Assembly: GCA_963576565.1 (NCBI GenBank)
Contig: OY755042.1
Location: 682,001-746,000, forward strand
Source: Aspidapion aeneum
Taxonomy: Eukaryota > Arthropoda > Insecta > Coleoptera > Brentidae
DNA: 64,000 bases
Reading direction: 5' to 3'
The notes below the pieces were generated by a model. It did not search any database. It had not been told where the DNA came from and was given only the letters and a program-made list of their open reading frames with translations. Positions within the stretch are counted from its first letter, which is position 1. Each line of letters opens with the position of its first letter. The position numbers and the translations under genes are program-made. Positions 35,637 to 47,733 of this stretch are shown one piece after another.

Positions 35637-35850
35637 AATGCTACTCCGGGTTAGTTTTTCAAAATTAATTCATTAAATTAACTTTTATCTGCTGCATTCA
35701 TCAAACGTAAAATCGCAAAATTGCGAGTTTCTTTTTTTTTTATATTTATTTTACTAACAAAGGCATTGCCAAGTTTATGCTCCGACATGGGCAGATCCAC
35801 GTGACAGTAGCAATGTTGACCATAATCGATTTCCACTTTAACCAAACCCT
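35637..35850 (-). pseudogene. Damaged duplicate of Ig receptor last exon
   Basis: Closely matches 38745-39180, including the stop-codon region with TTATCTGCTGCATTCAT and the stretch around TTTATGCTCCGACATGGGCA. A deletion of about 215 bp removes the membrane helix and cytoplasmic-juxtamembrane part, and a smaller one lies near the tail. It cannot encode the domain. It lies 3 kb downstream of the intact exon in the same orientation, so it is a tandem duplicate and not a retrocopy. Confidence 0.8.
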
Positions 35851-35936
35851 AAACACTGTGTGAATACGCACCTTAAAACACAAGATGTATCGTTAGGTAG
35901 CGTTGGGGGGGGGGGGGGTCAGCTCTTTAGAAATGG

Positions 35937-36152
35937 TTACACTGTATCATTGTTCAGCACGGATTGCAAAGGTTTCCAAAAGATGGCGTCAGTTGCCAAG
36001 GCCTTTAAACATTTCTCCTTTACTTTTCGGTGAAACATAACTTCATATACTTTTTGTAAGTCATCAAAATTTGTAATCATATCTGCGTTTGCGCTAGATA
36101 CCCACCAGTCCAATTGGTGTTCTGTGACTCTAATGTAACTTAACTGATGCAT
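35937..36152 (-). CDS. Unidentified 71-codon ORF
   Basis: Reads HQLDWWVSSANADMIT, NFDDLQKVYEVMFH and FWKPLQSVLNNDTV before a stop. Composition looks like real coding sequence (Trp, His and charged residues spread through it) and not AT-rich noise. It abuts the left end of a TIR element at 36151 and could be a truncated transposon or gene exon. I do not recognise the family. Confidence 0.3.
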   Translation of the reverse strand: MHQLSYIRVTEHQLDWWVSSANADMITNFDDLQKVYEVMFHRKVKEKCLKALATDAIFWKPLQSVLNNDTV

Positions 36153-37459
36153 ATGGATGATTCTACAAAAATGGTGCTGTGGAGTGGGAATGCATATTTT
36201 TCAAACACAGACTGCAAATGAAGCATAGTTTTAGTTATAAGATTTAAAACGAAATGTTTACTTTATGGAGCATTTGAGTTTAATGTATGAAAAAAATTGC
36301 AAGTTTATAATTTTTTTTATTACAAAGAAAATACCTCATTCCTCTGGTGTAGTCCCAAACCAAATATTAAAAACTCAAATTGAAAAAAATATCCTAATAA
36401 ATAATATTTAACCAAGTCTTAACTATTTATCAAAAAATTGATAAAACTTAAGATTGCAGTCATATTTTTGAAAATCCGAATTTACATCTTCTCCGGAAAA
36501 TTTTACAATTTTAAACGTGCTCCATTTTTAATAACACAATATTTGTGAATACAACCGGTTAATTTCTAGAAAAAGAGACGGCCCTGGATATCTAATTTAC
36601 TTGTGAGGGTGACAAGTTGTGACAGATAATGTCAACTTTAGTTTGGTTTAAGTTATAGATCTTTTTATTTTCGGCAGAAAATTAGTTTTTTTCGGAGAAA
36701 TCAAAAAGGAACGATTCAATTATCATTCCTCTGGTAAGTAAATATTCGACTGATATCAATAGTATAATTTTTAGCTCACACATATACTATACTATAGTAG
36801 TGTGAGCTTTGGTGATCCTAATTTTTTCGAGAAAAAAAAAGTTGCTCCGATTTCAAATTTTTTTATATATCTTTGCGTTTCAGATGATTTTGAAACTTTT
36901 TTGTTGCGCCGTCTGTCTGTCTGTCTGTCTGTCTGTCTGTAACGACCAACGCGCATAACTCAAAAACCGCCTGGCCGATTTTAATGAAATTTGGCACCTA
37001 GGCTGGGTCTTGGGTCAAGATGGTCCCATTTAAAAATGAACAAAATCCACCGAACACAAACCAAATAAAAGGTGGGGGTAGATTTAAAAAATTAGAGTTT
37101 ATGTGAAAATATGGCGTGTGTGATATCAAACGAAAGGTAATTTAGTCCGGAGTTAAATAAAATATATTTTAATTTATTTTTAAAAAAGGGTGGGGGTATA
37201 TATATCAAAAATTACAGTTTAAGTGAAAATATGGCGTGTGTGATATCAAACGAAAGGTAATTGAGTCCGGAGTTTAACAAAATACATTATAGTTTTTGTT
37301 TTTTTTTAAGGGTGGGGGTAGATTTCATAAATTTGAGTTTAAGTCAAAACATGGCTTGTGTGGTATCAAACAAAAGGTAATTTAGTCTGGAGTTAAATAA
37401 AATATATTTCAATTTTTAGTTATATTAGCTCACACGTACACTATAACTATAGACTCAGT

Positions 37460-38228
37460 TGGTCGCGTGTCACTGTCACATCACGGCATTTTTACGAGAC
37501 CACAAAAAAGTAAATTAAAACTAAAAAATCACAAATTTAATTAAGCAAAAACAAACTATCCTGTAGCCAAGAGGCTTTGGCACCAATGGCAGTATCTGAA
37601 ACCCAAGTAGGGTCAGAAATAACAAGGAAAATCAAAAAATATATTTTTCAGTTTTTATACAAACAGCTGATGATAGACCCACCATTTTACATACCAGCTG
37701 ACTTGCGTCAAAACAAAAATCAGCTGACACTCATCAAAACAAAGATCAGCTGACTCATATCACAACAAAGACCAGCTGATCGACATCAAAACAAAGATCA
37801 GCTGTTGGGGTATGCTCACAAATTCGACCAATTGAATTATTTCTCAAATTGAGTGGGGACAAAGGCCAACAAAAACAAAAAAATAAATAAAATAAAAATA
37901 AACAATACATATAATCATGACGCAACTAGTTTGTATTGAATGTAATTGTGAATGTATCTTCAAAGCAAGACCTAAGGGTGAGGAGCTGTTTGGGGCCACT
38001 TGTGACCAGTGTGTACTATGTTTTTGTCGAAACTGCAATGACTTAACAACAACAGAGTGTCATTCAATATCCCTAGGTCAAAGACAGGTTATTTTCTTAT
38101 GCAAACAATGCAGGGAAGACCTCAAAGACCTTCCTAAATAAAATAAAAGAGATCAAACAAAAATTAAAAAAATATTACAACAAATCAAAGCAGATTGAAG
38201 TTGAATTGACGGCCATTAAACAAAAATG
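37460..38228 (+). mobile_element. Insert with ORF, possible non-LTR 5' end
   Basis: Absent from the two sister elements. Contains five units of about 28 bp with TCAGCTGA and ATCAAAACAAAGA (37672-37806), then the zinc-ribbon ORF and coiled-coil-like sequence. ACTATAG repeats at both edges. The layout (upstream repeats, then an ORF1-like protein) recalls the 5' end of a CR1-like non-LTR element, but no reverse transcriptase follows. Confidence 0.5.
37917..38141 (+). CDS. Cysteine-rich zinc-binding ORF, 74 codons
   Basis: Reads MTQLVCIECNCEC, then CDQC, CFCRNC, TECHS and LCKQCREDL: repeated CxxC pairs and a His, as in a PHD or treble-clef zinc fold of ORF1-type proteins. In a shifted frame the sequence continues IKEIKQKLKKYYNKSKQIE with heptad-like charge, suggesting a coiled coil lost through a one-base frameshift near 38140. 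Not a recognised host gene. Confidence 0.5.
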   Translation: MTQLVCIECNCECIFKARPKGEELFGATCDQCVLCFCRNCNDLTTTECHSISLGQRQVIFLCKQCREDLKDLPK

Positions 38229-38787
38229 CATTTACTATAGTGTGAGCTTAGGGGCCCATATATTGGCAGAGTATTTTGTTGATTGTTTTAAAATTATAAA
38301 TATAGGAACTTTGTTTATATAAAACTTAAGTTAAGTAGTCTAAATAGATTTTGATTTAAATTGGAAAACTATTAAAAACTCATTCCTCTGGTACTCATCC
38401 CTCTGTAACTTTTATGCAATAATTCCTAAAATTCGGGAAAATAAATGTTTCTTAACTTACAGCTAATTAGTTACATAAATTTAAAAAAAACAAAATTATT
38501 TACTGTGCTGTACTGTTATTCAAAGGCAATGACCAAAAATGATATCCATATAGCCGACTTTTGGTAGAATCATCCATATATACACAGACAAATATTAGGA
38601 AAAAAAATTTTACCCAATTGTTTTATGAAATTAAATAAAATAAAATGTTTTTAAATTTAGCTTTCTTCTTCTTAACAGTAAAGAGCTGGCCCTCTGCCAG
38701 CGCTACGGTGTTTCGTCAGGGTTCATATAACTTGTGGATCAAACGCTACTACGGGTTGGTTTTTCAGAATTAATTCATCGAATTAAA

Positions 38788-39308
38788 TTAACGTTTATCT
38801 GCTGCATTCATTAATCGTGAAACCTGTTCTCTACGATTTACAAAATTGCGAGTTTCCTTTTTTCTTTTGTAGTAGCAACACAGGCAAATACTAATCGGTA
38901 TAATTAGTACAACCAAAGGTATTCCTACCAAAAACAAAACTAAATTATAGTTTTCGTCAAAACTTAAGTTCGGCACAGATATCGAAATATTTTTGTAATC
39001 TTTGCCATACTCAGTCATGGCTAAACATGCGTAGACGCCACTGTCTTGCGCGCGCGCATTGAAAATATTTATTTTACTAACAAAGGCGTTGCCAAGTTTA
39101 TGCTCCGACATGGGCAGATCCAAGTGACAGTAGCAATGTTGGCCATAATCGATTTCACACTTGTATCCATAACATTGTTTTAACCAAGTTATTCTTGGTG
39201 GTACGATGCTTTTTACGTTGCATTGAATGGTAAACTCCATCAGCTGATTGCTGCTATTCGAGATTTTTAGGGATTCTACTGATGGTGGTCGGCCGTCGTA
39301 ATCTTCTC
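38788..39308 (-). CDS. Ig receptor exon 4 (Ig domain 2, TM, tail)
   Basis: Acceptor ACTTTCAG. Starts GEDYDGRPPSVESLKIS, carries Ig domain 2 (CNVKSIVPPRITWLKQC to YACLAMTEYG) with additional cysteines (YGYKC, HCYCHL), the membrane helix and KRKKETRNFVNRREQ, ending AADKR and TAA. The exon extends upstream of the ATG at 39240, which is internal. Confidence 0.9.
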
Positions 39309-42300
39309 CTGAAAGTCACAAATATATTCTCATTCAACCATACCATAATTTTATTATAATTAGTAGAGCAGATGGCTTATGTAAATATCGTGCGATCTTT
39401 GAAGTGGCAAAACACCCTTTAAACTGTATATCTAGGGGCTTGATCATTGGCGTAGCTAGCCTTGCTTTTCAGGGGAGGCCGTGGCCCCGGTCTATCTTGA
39501 ACAAAAAGCAAACATAGGTTTTAAAGAGTCGTGCAAAGTGTGCAATGAATAAAAAAAATACGCGCATTAAATGTTCTAATATTTTAATATAACAAATTTA
39601 ATAATACATTTACCAACTTATTTATATGTATACACAGGAAGTATGTAATTCAGCAATTCTACAAAGAAAGTTTTCTACGTAGCTGACTGAAAGCGTCTAC
39701 CACACTGTCTAAGTCGACCTCAACATCTTTTTCTATGAATAACAATGACAAACCTGAGTGTCTCTCTTGAGTCATAGTTGTTCTAAGCCAATTAAAAACT
39801 CTCCTCATGGCAGAGAAAGACCTCTCGCAAGTTGCACTTGAAATTGGAAGAATACTCGCAACTTTAAAAAGTTGGTAGAGGTTTGGATAGTTGTTTTCTG
39901 CTATATGTTGTTTGATAGAATCATGACCAACAGTTTGATTTAACCAAAAAATACAATTCTTTAAAACTGTCATTTCTGCTCTTAGAGTAGAAGTATTAAT
40001 ATTAAAAATTTCCCGGTATTGCTCGACGAATTTATTCCATTTAACGACGTGGGAAAACTTAATATGAAAATGGTTATGAAATTGTCACCAAAATCGGAAA
40101 ATTTTCATAAGACACTAAACGCTAACCTCAAAAAAACTAAAAAGATTATTATATTTATTTTAGAAAAACAGTTTAAAAAGGTCTTTTATAACCTTACGAC
40201 ATCTACAACCCGATTTCGGAAACAGAGGGGCAAAGGTCGCTGTCTTTATTAAATGCGAAATTTAACTTACACTTCTATAATATTTTACAAGATGTCGCCA
40301 ATATGTATCAAATATTCAATATGCATAATTATGTTTAAATTTAAAAAATATTTTTGGGGAAATTGCATAAGTGCAGAAAAGTTACCGATAATTTAAAGAG
40401 AAAAAGCCTAATTCCGCAAGACAAGGGCTTTTTCCTGAAATGTAAACATTATCTGAATGATTTTAAATTTTAATGCACCTATTTTATTTGAATATTTCCC
40501 GAATAATAATAGAAAAGTATGTATTTTCAGCGTCATGTTCTTTTACTAGTAGTCGATAGGGGAGGCCTAAAATATCTTAGGGGGGGCCTGAGGGATTTCA
40601 GGGGGGGGCCAGGCCCCCCCCTGCCCCCCCTCTAGCTACGCCAATGGGCTTGAGGTAAATTTAAATAAATTGGTAAAAAAATTTTTTTAAGTCACAAGCT
40701 TTTATAAAATGCACTAAAAATTAAAAAATAATTTTCTAACATTCTTATATTATCATAATAATAAAAGCGATGGCCGACTGATGGAAATTTTGACGATGTT
40801 AGCACGATAAGATATCCGTATCAATTAAATATCACTATTTGCAAGAATCAATCTTTTAAGTATAAAGAGAGTTATTTTAGTTTCAAACAATAATAAATAC
40901 ATGGGCGCACCCAGGAGGGGCCTTGGGGCGGTTCGGTTTGGTTCTTCTAGAAAAAGTTGTCTAATCTGGGGCCCCACAAAAACACCTTCCTTGATTTTAG
41001 CCTCACTAAAACGAGGAAATTTAGTTTTCAAATATATGAATGCGTCGCCTATTTTGTCCAGTGCTTTTACAAATTGTTTGATCAATCCAAGTTTGATGTG
41101 CAAAGGCGGCAAGTAAATATTATCTTGCGGGGCTAATAAAGATCGTTGGCGACATTTTTTCTGACCGGGAGTAAATCTGTCCCATTCACAAATAAAGCAA
41201 CAATATTTTATTTTAGCTCACACTACTACTATACTATAGTAGTGTGAGCTATAGTGATCCTAATTTTTTCGAGAAAAAAAAAGTTGCTCCGATTTCAAAA
41301 TTTTTTATATATCTTTGCGTTTCAGATGATTTTGAAACTTTTTTGTTGCGCCGTCTGTATGTCTGTCTGTCTGTAACGACCAACGCGCATAACTCAAAAA
41401 CCGCTTGCCTGATTTTAATGAAATTTGGTACCTACGCTGGGTTTTGGGTCGAGATGGTCCCACTTAAAAATGAACAAAATCCACCAAACACAAGCCAAAT
41501 AAAAGGGTGGGGGTATATTTCAAAAATTAGAGTTTATGTAAAAATATGGCGTGTGTGATATCAAACGAAAGGTAATTGCGTCTGGAGTTAAATAAAATAC
41601 ATTTTACTTTAAAAAAAAAAGGTGGGGGTAGATTTGAAAAATTAAAGTTTAAGTCAAAACATGGCTTGTGTGGTATCAAACGAAAGGTAATTGAGTCTGG
41701 AGTTCAATAAAATATATTTTAGTTTTTAGTTATATTAGCTCACACGTACACTATAACTATAGTACCTAGTGTGAGCTTAGGTGAACCATAGATTGGCAGA
41801 GTATTTTTATTATAGTTTCTGCATGAGCTTATACAAGGGGAGAGGGGGGCTTGGGGGCGAAGCCCCCCCCCAAGAATCTAAAAATAGATATTTTCCTAGT
41901 TTTTAATATGTTAATAAATAAAAGTGGAAAAATTTCCAAGCCCCTCCTAGGCGATTTTTGTATACGCCAGTGGTTTCTGTATGTATATACTTTTATATAC
42001 TAATATGTTGCTTTATACTTTGCTATAACGTTTATTATCTTTACCGTTAAGCTGCTGGAAGCTAAAATTTTATAAAAATAATTAGAAAATGCATATAAAA
42101 CGGTAAAATCGACAATGTCCATTTACCATTTATGCAAAACCCCCTCCCCCCAAAACAAATGGCTTACCACCTTACTATAAATATTAATGTTTGAGAACAC
42201 TAAACTCTTTTTTTTTATTTCAATTTTTTTTAATTGTTTTTGTTGTTCTATCCCGTAAAAATTAAAAAAAGGAACATGTTTATTACATGTTTTACCCGAT

Positions 42301-45300
42301 TTTCTTGAAAACAAAGCTCATAACAAACGATGTATAACAAGGCAGGATTACTTTCATCTATAACAATTTAGGGGCGAAGAAATAAAATTTCGGACTTCCA
42401 TTGTCTTTATTTATTTTAAAACACGACGTTTCGGTTAGTAAGTATCTCTAACCGTTATCAAGTGTAAACTAAACAATCTAGTCTCTAGGCTACTACTTAT
42501 ATGGCCGGAAAATGAAGACGAACTACAGAATTTTCTACACCATTTAAACGGTATTCGACCAACAATCAAGTGTACCATGGGAATTGAAAAAGATTCGGCC
42601 TTACCTTTTTTGGATGTCCTTGTCAAACGATTAGACAGAAACATTCAAACAACTGTATATAGGAAACCTACACACACGGGACAGTACCTAAATTTTAAGT
42701 CTAATCATTCTGTTGCTACAAAACAAGGAGTTATAAGAAGTTTGTATTTAAGAGCCGTAAATATTTGTAGGAATAATGAAGAATTAACCACAGAAATTAA
42801 CAACATTAAAAAGGACTTACAACAGAATGGTTATTCCGAAAAATTAATTAACTCAACGATATTTAAAATTAAAAACAAACTAAATGTACCAAATTCTCAA
42901 AATAATAATCCGTTAGGTGTTATTAACATTCCATATGTTCAAGGGATTTCAGAAAACATAAGACGAATAGCTAAACACTATAATATAAAAACAGTATTTT
43001 CTTCGGGAAATACGATAAGAAGTTTTGTAACTAAAACAAAACCAGACAATCCCTCAAATAATAAGGAATGCATTTACCAAATCCCGTGTGAGTGTGGTAA
43101 ATCATATGTAGGTGAAACGAAACGCCCTCTTCAGGTTAGAGTAAATGGACATCTAAAAAGTACCCAATTAGGGGATATTGAAAAATCCGGTTTAGCAGAG
43201 CATGCATGGTCAAATGATCATAGGAATCAGTGGTCAGAAGCTAAAGTTTTACATAAGGAGTCGCATTGGCGAAAACGAAAGTTTATTGAAGCTGCGTTTA
43301 TAATGCAGAATAAAGAAGTTTTCAGTCAACCAAGCACGGACATACCAAACATATGGAAACCACTCCTTAAGGAAAACCGGCGTCTTAGGATTAAAAAGGG
43401 GGCGGGCCGTCACACCTGACTGCACACCAAGTAGTATAAGTAGTAGCCTAAAGACTAGATTGTTTAGTTTACACTTGATAACGGTTAGAGATACTTACTA
43501 ACCGAAACGTCGTGTTTTAAAATAAATAAAGACAATGGAAGTCCGAAATTTTATTTCAACACAATCATTGTCTACGAGTTTCAAACAAAGAATTTAGGGG
43601 CGCCCACATATTTTGCATAGTCAACTACCTCTAGCGCCTGCACTATTTTAATCTAAACAAATCTTACCAATAACTTCTATGATAAATGTTTCTCTTATAA
43701 CATCCTTCTGTTTACATCTGTATAATCCGTTGTGAGTCTTGTTTGAATAAGAAATATTTAGTTTTCCCTTAGTAAGAACGTTTAATTGTTTCCACGAATT
43801 CCAGCTGTCCTTTCTCATGTCGCAGAGGATCCCTTGATATGAAGCATCACATTGCTAAAATTAATATATAGATAGGAAAACTCTTGTTAACCTATAGTTA
43901 TATATTTATAACTGAGGACCGATTAATCACTGAAATAGTTTCTTAACAGGACTGAACGTAAGCAAAGCCCTCTGTTCTGCAGTTTTGTTTTATGGTTCAA
44001 TGAATAGAGACCAAAAAAGGGGGGTTACCCTACAAAAGGTCCGGTAGTTCTGAATTTTGGATATGTTGTTAAGCTCAGGAGGGTAGTTAAAAATCTGAGT
44101 TTTCGTCACCCCCACCCCCTGTGCTTCCTCCGCCATCTTGAAAAAACCATCAAAAATTGGCACTTTTTTTAGTTTTTTGCCTTTAATTTCGTTCCAGTAC
44201 ACTAAATCGCAAAAAGAGTTATATTAAATTTTTTAGAGGATATAATTATCTACAATTGGGTGGTACTATGGTTATTGTGCGAGCAGTAGTAACGGAGCTA
44301 GGTAATTTCCAAAAATGACTAAAATCACGTGCTTGGGCAAATTTTCAGATTTTTTTTAATTTAGACGGCATAAGCTCCGAAATACTTTGTTCTAGGGTAA
44401 AAGTTCTAAGAACATATCTTGTAGAGAATTTTATCAGCTATAAAAGCCATACTTTAAATGTATTTTTAAATATTGTAATGGTGGAAGTAACTTTTACCTT
44501 AAAGTAAGTAAGTTAGAAAATAATAATTTTTTTAAATTTAGTGCTTTAAACGGCACGTTCTTTACTTATTTTTATTTTTTTGCGTAAATTTAGTGACGTA
44601 CAAAAAGGTAAGAGAGCTTAGGGTCAAAGACCTCCTTAAACTAACCACCTCTTCAAAAACCCCCCCAGACCCCCCAAAATCTAACATATTCAGGATTTCT
44701 CAAATTTTCTAAAAAAATACGATTCTAAGAGAAAAATGTGTAATATACTTTATTGGAGACAATGAAATTTTCTTTTGAAAAAGGTACAACTCGATGGGGG
44801 TCAACTATTTATAAACTCTTCAGCGGCGTCCGTTAATTGAAGTAATTTAAAAAAGTCAAAAAATATCAATGTTTTTCCCATGATTTATTCGATTTTTTTT
44901 TAAACCGAGGTTTATAGAACAAAATCTGTTATAGATTATTGTAGCAAATAAAATTTCCTTTAAAATGCTATACAAGAAAGTCAGATTGGTTTCATGGTTA
45001 AAAATTCAGAGGCGCCCGTAAATTTAACCAATTTTAAAAAATCACAAATTAAAATATTTTTGTTACAAGTTTTATCTAATTTTTTCAAAAACTAAGCCTA
45101 ATTTAAAAAAATGTTATGATGCACTTTATTGACAGTAAAATTCTCTTTTCAACGGTGTATAACTCGATGGGGTTTGACTTACAACGAACCCGCCAGCGAC
45201 GTCCGTAAATGGGGACCATTTAATTAATTTTTTTAAAAAATATGTTTTGCACAGGTTATATTTGAATTTCTGAAAACCATACCCTTTATCAAAAAAATTG

Positions 45301-47695
45301 ATTTTTACTTCATTGTAGATAATAAAATTTCCTTTTAAACGTTGTGTAATATGGTAAAAAATATTTCATATTTACCGCTCCAGTGGTGTGCTTAATTTAA
45401 AACATTTTTTTTTAAATCACAATAGCACGTGATTTTAGTCATTTTTGGAAATTACCTAGCTCCGTTACTACTGCTCGCAGAACAACCATAGTACCATCCA
45501 ATTGTAGATAATTATATCCTCTAAAAAATTTCATATAACTCTTTTTGCGATTTAGTGTACTGGAATGAAGTTACAGGCAAAAAACTACAAAAAGTGCCAA
45601 TTTTTGATGGTTTTTTCAAGATGTCGCAGGAAGCACAGGGGTGGGGGTGACGAAAACTCAGATTTTTAACTACCCTTTCGACCTTAATAACATATCCAAA
45701 ATTCAGAACTACCGGACCTTTTGTAGGGTAAAACTCCTCTATTCATTGTACTATTAGTAGATAAAGTTTTTGGAAAATAATGCACCTACCATGCCGAAAC
45801 CGGTAATTTAAAGTTGGCATGTTGGCAGTTTGTCAGGACGTGTTCCAAACAAGGATGATTCGGATTATAGTAGGTCCCATTTTTTTCCATAATTTGTGTT
45901 GTAAACGTGGGAGTTTTCGTTTCTGAGATATTTACAAAAAACTGTTTCCAAGGCTGATATATCATGGAGTCCACTTGAAGTATGGTAATAGGCTTGCTCG
46001 GAGGGTATCAGATCTGTCATTTATCCATTAATTTTTTTAAACAATTTGTTTTTTTGCGTCATAACTTATACGTTGTTGAAAAAAAAAATATCCGCTATTA
46101 ATACAGCTGTTAGCTTGACATTTATTCAAAAAACGTAAAATATGTACTTTTTTCCCCTTCTGAACTTCGTAACCAGAAAACTTGTTTAAAAAAAAAATAG
46201 GTTTGTTCAGTAAAATGTGCAAAGTATCAGCATATTCGGGATGACTAAGGGTGCATATCTTTAAAAGAGTAACCAAACCTAACCTTTCTAGTTAGCTTGT
46301 TGATATCTTTTTTAATAAGTAGTTCTTTAAATTTCCTTTTTATATATTTTCTCAAAGTATACTTTTTGGGTAATGGGGTAACAATCGAAAAAATTGTTCA
46401 AAGCTCAATGTCCCTGAAAGGAAAGGGTCAGAGCTTTCACCAACCTTAAAGGTATTAAAAACTATGTTTTTACAGTTTTAATTCCAAATATCCGATACAC
46501 CCATTATGTTTTAAATCAATATTAGAACTTTACTAAATTTATAGAGGTCCGATTTCGATGCGCGTTAATCTTTTGCTTCAAAATTTTATGCAAACAAAAT
46601 TTTCTAGATATTTGTTACGTTACTGAGATTATGGATAATGATTGAAAGATATGTATTTACTCTTTGTTTGAAACTCTTAGACAGCAGCGGCGTAGCGTGC
46701 CTGACGGGGCGGGGGGGGGGGGGAGGGGCCGACAGCTAAAAAGGGCGCCCTCAAAAATATTGCGACCAAAAAAAAAAGGTCATCATGTCTTTAGTTTCCT
46801 TTACCGGCCCAGCTCCTTTCTAACGCTTAGGGCGCTTCAGGCACCTATGAGGCGCCAGTACCGCCGGGGCAAGGGTGGGGGGGGACGAACCCCCCGCCCC
46901 CCCCACGCTACGCCACTGTTAGACAGTGATTGCGTAGAAACAAAATTTCGAACTTTCATTGTCTTTATTTATTTTAATCTCGAAAAACTGCTGATCGTAT
47001 TTCCCGATGGAAATACGGTTTTGGCATTCCTCTTATGTTTTCTGAATTTCCTTGAACATATGGAACAAACTTATTATAACTTCTTGTTTTGTAGCAACAT
47101 AATGATTATTCTTAAAATGTAGATACTGTCCCGTGTGTGTAGGTTTCCTATATACAATGGTTTGAATGTTTCTGTCTATTCGTTTGACAAGCACATCCAA
47201 AAAAGTTAACTCCGAGTCCTGTTCAATTTCCATTGTGCATTTGATTCTTGGTCAAATACCAATAATTAATTAATTCGTAATCATTTTCCGACCATATAAT
47301 AATGTCATTCACGTATCGTCCGATGCGATCAGCAGATCAGGAAAACAAGCGTCTTAGGATTAAAAAGGGGGCGGAACGTCTCACCTGACTGCACACCAAA
47401 TCCAGTGGGGTAGCGTGGGAAGGGGGCGCAGGGGTTCGTAGCCCCCCCCCCCACCCCGAGGGTATTGGCGCCCAATAGGTGCCCGAAGCGCCCTAAGCTT
47501 TATGAAGTAGCAAGGCCGGCAAAGGAAAGTAAAAGACATGATGACCTTTATTGTTTTAGCTCACACATATACTATACTATAGTAGTGTGAGCTATGGTGA
47601 TCCTAATTTTTTCGAGAAAAAAAAAGTTGCTCCGATTTCAAAAATTTTTATATATCTTTGCGTTTCAGATGATTTTGAAACTTTTTTGTTGCGCC

Positions 47696-47733
<38 letters not shown>

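Larger units (their letters stand above)
36773..38248. mobile_element. Hairpin-ended TCTG element, copy 1 with ORF insert
   Basis: Starts with a hairpin AGCTCACAC...GTGTGAGCT, then AAAAGTTGCTCCGATTTC, a (TCTG)n run at 36911-36940, AACGCGCATAACTCAAAAAC, and three diverged units of about 120 bp with GGTGGGGGTAGATTT and ATATGGCGTGTGTGATATCA. It ends in a second AGCTCACAC hairpin that is split by an insert at 37460-38228. Confidence 0.8.
36151..38579. mobile_element. TIR element, ATATGGATGATTCTAC ends
   Basis: Left end ATATGGATGATTCTACAAAA and the complement of GTAGAATCATCCATAT at the right end. It contains the hairpin-ended element at 36773-38248 as a nested insertion; its own body is about 950 bp. 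Confidence 0.65.
45886..47400. repeat. Tandem segmental duplication, copy A
   Basis: Matches 48512-49911 and 51114-51150 over its length, including TAATTTGTGTTGTAA, CAGCATATTCGGGATGA, GGTCCGATTTCGATGCGCGT and the same GC-rich MITE and PLE fragment. Copies differ by scattered indels and by insertions unique to copy B. Confidence 0.85.

Noticed and set aside
45786..45992. Minus ORF (VDSMIYQPWKQFFVN...) resembling an extra Ig-gene exon
   Set aside because: Its end phase does not fit exon 3, while exons 2 and 3 join directly in phase and complete a normal Ig domain without it.
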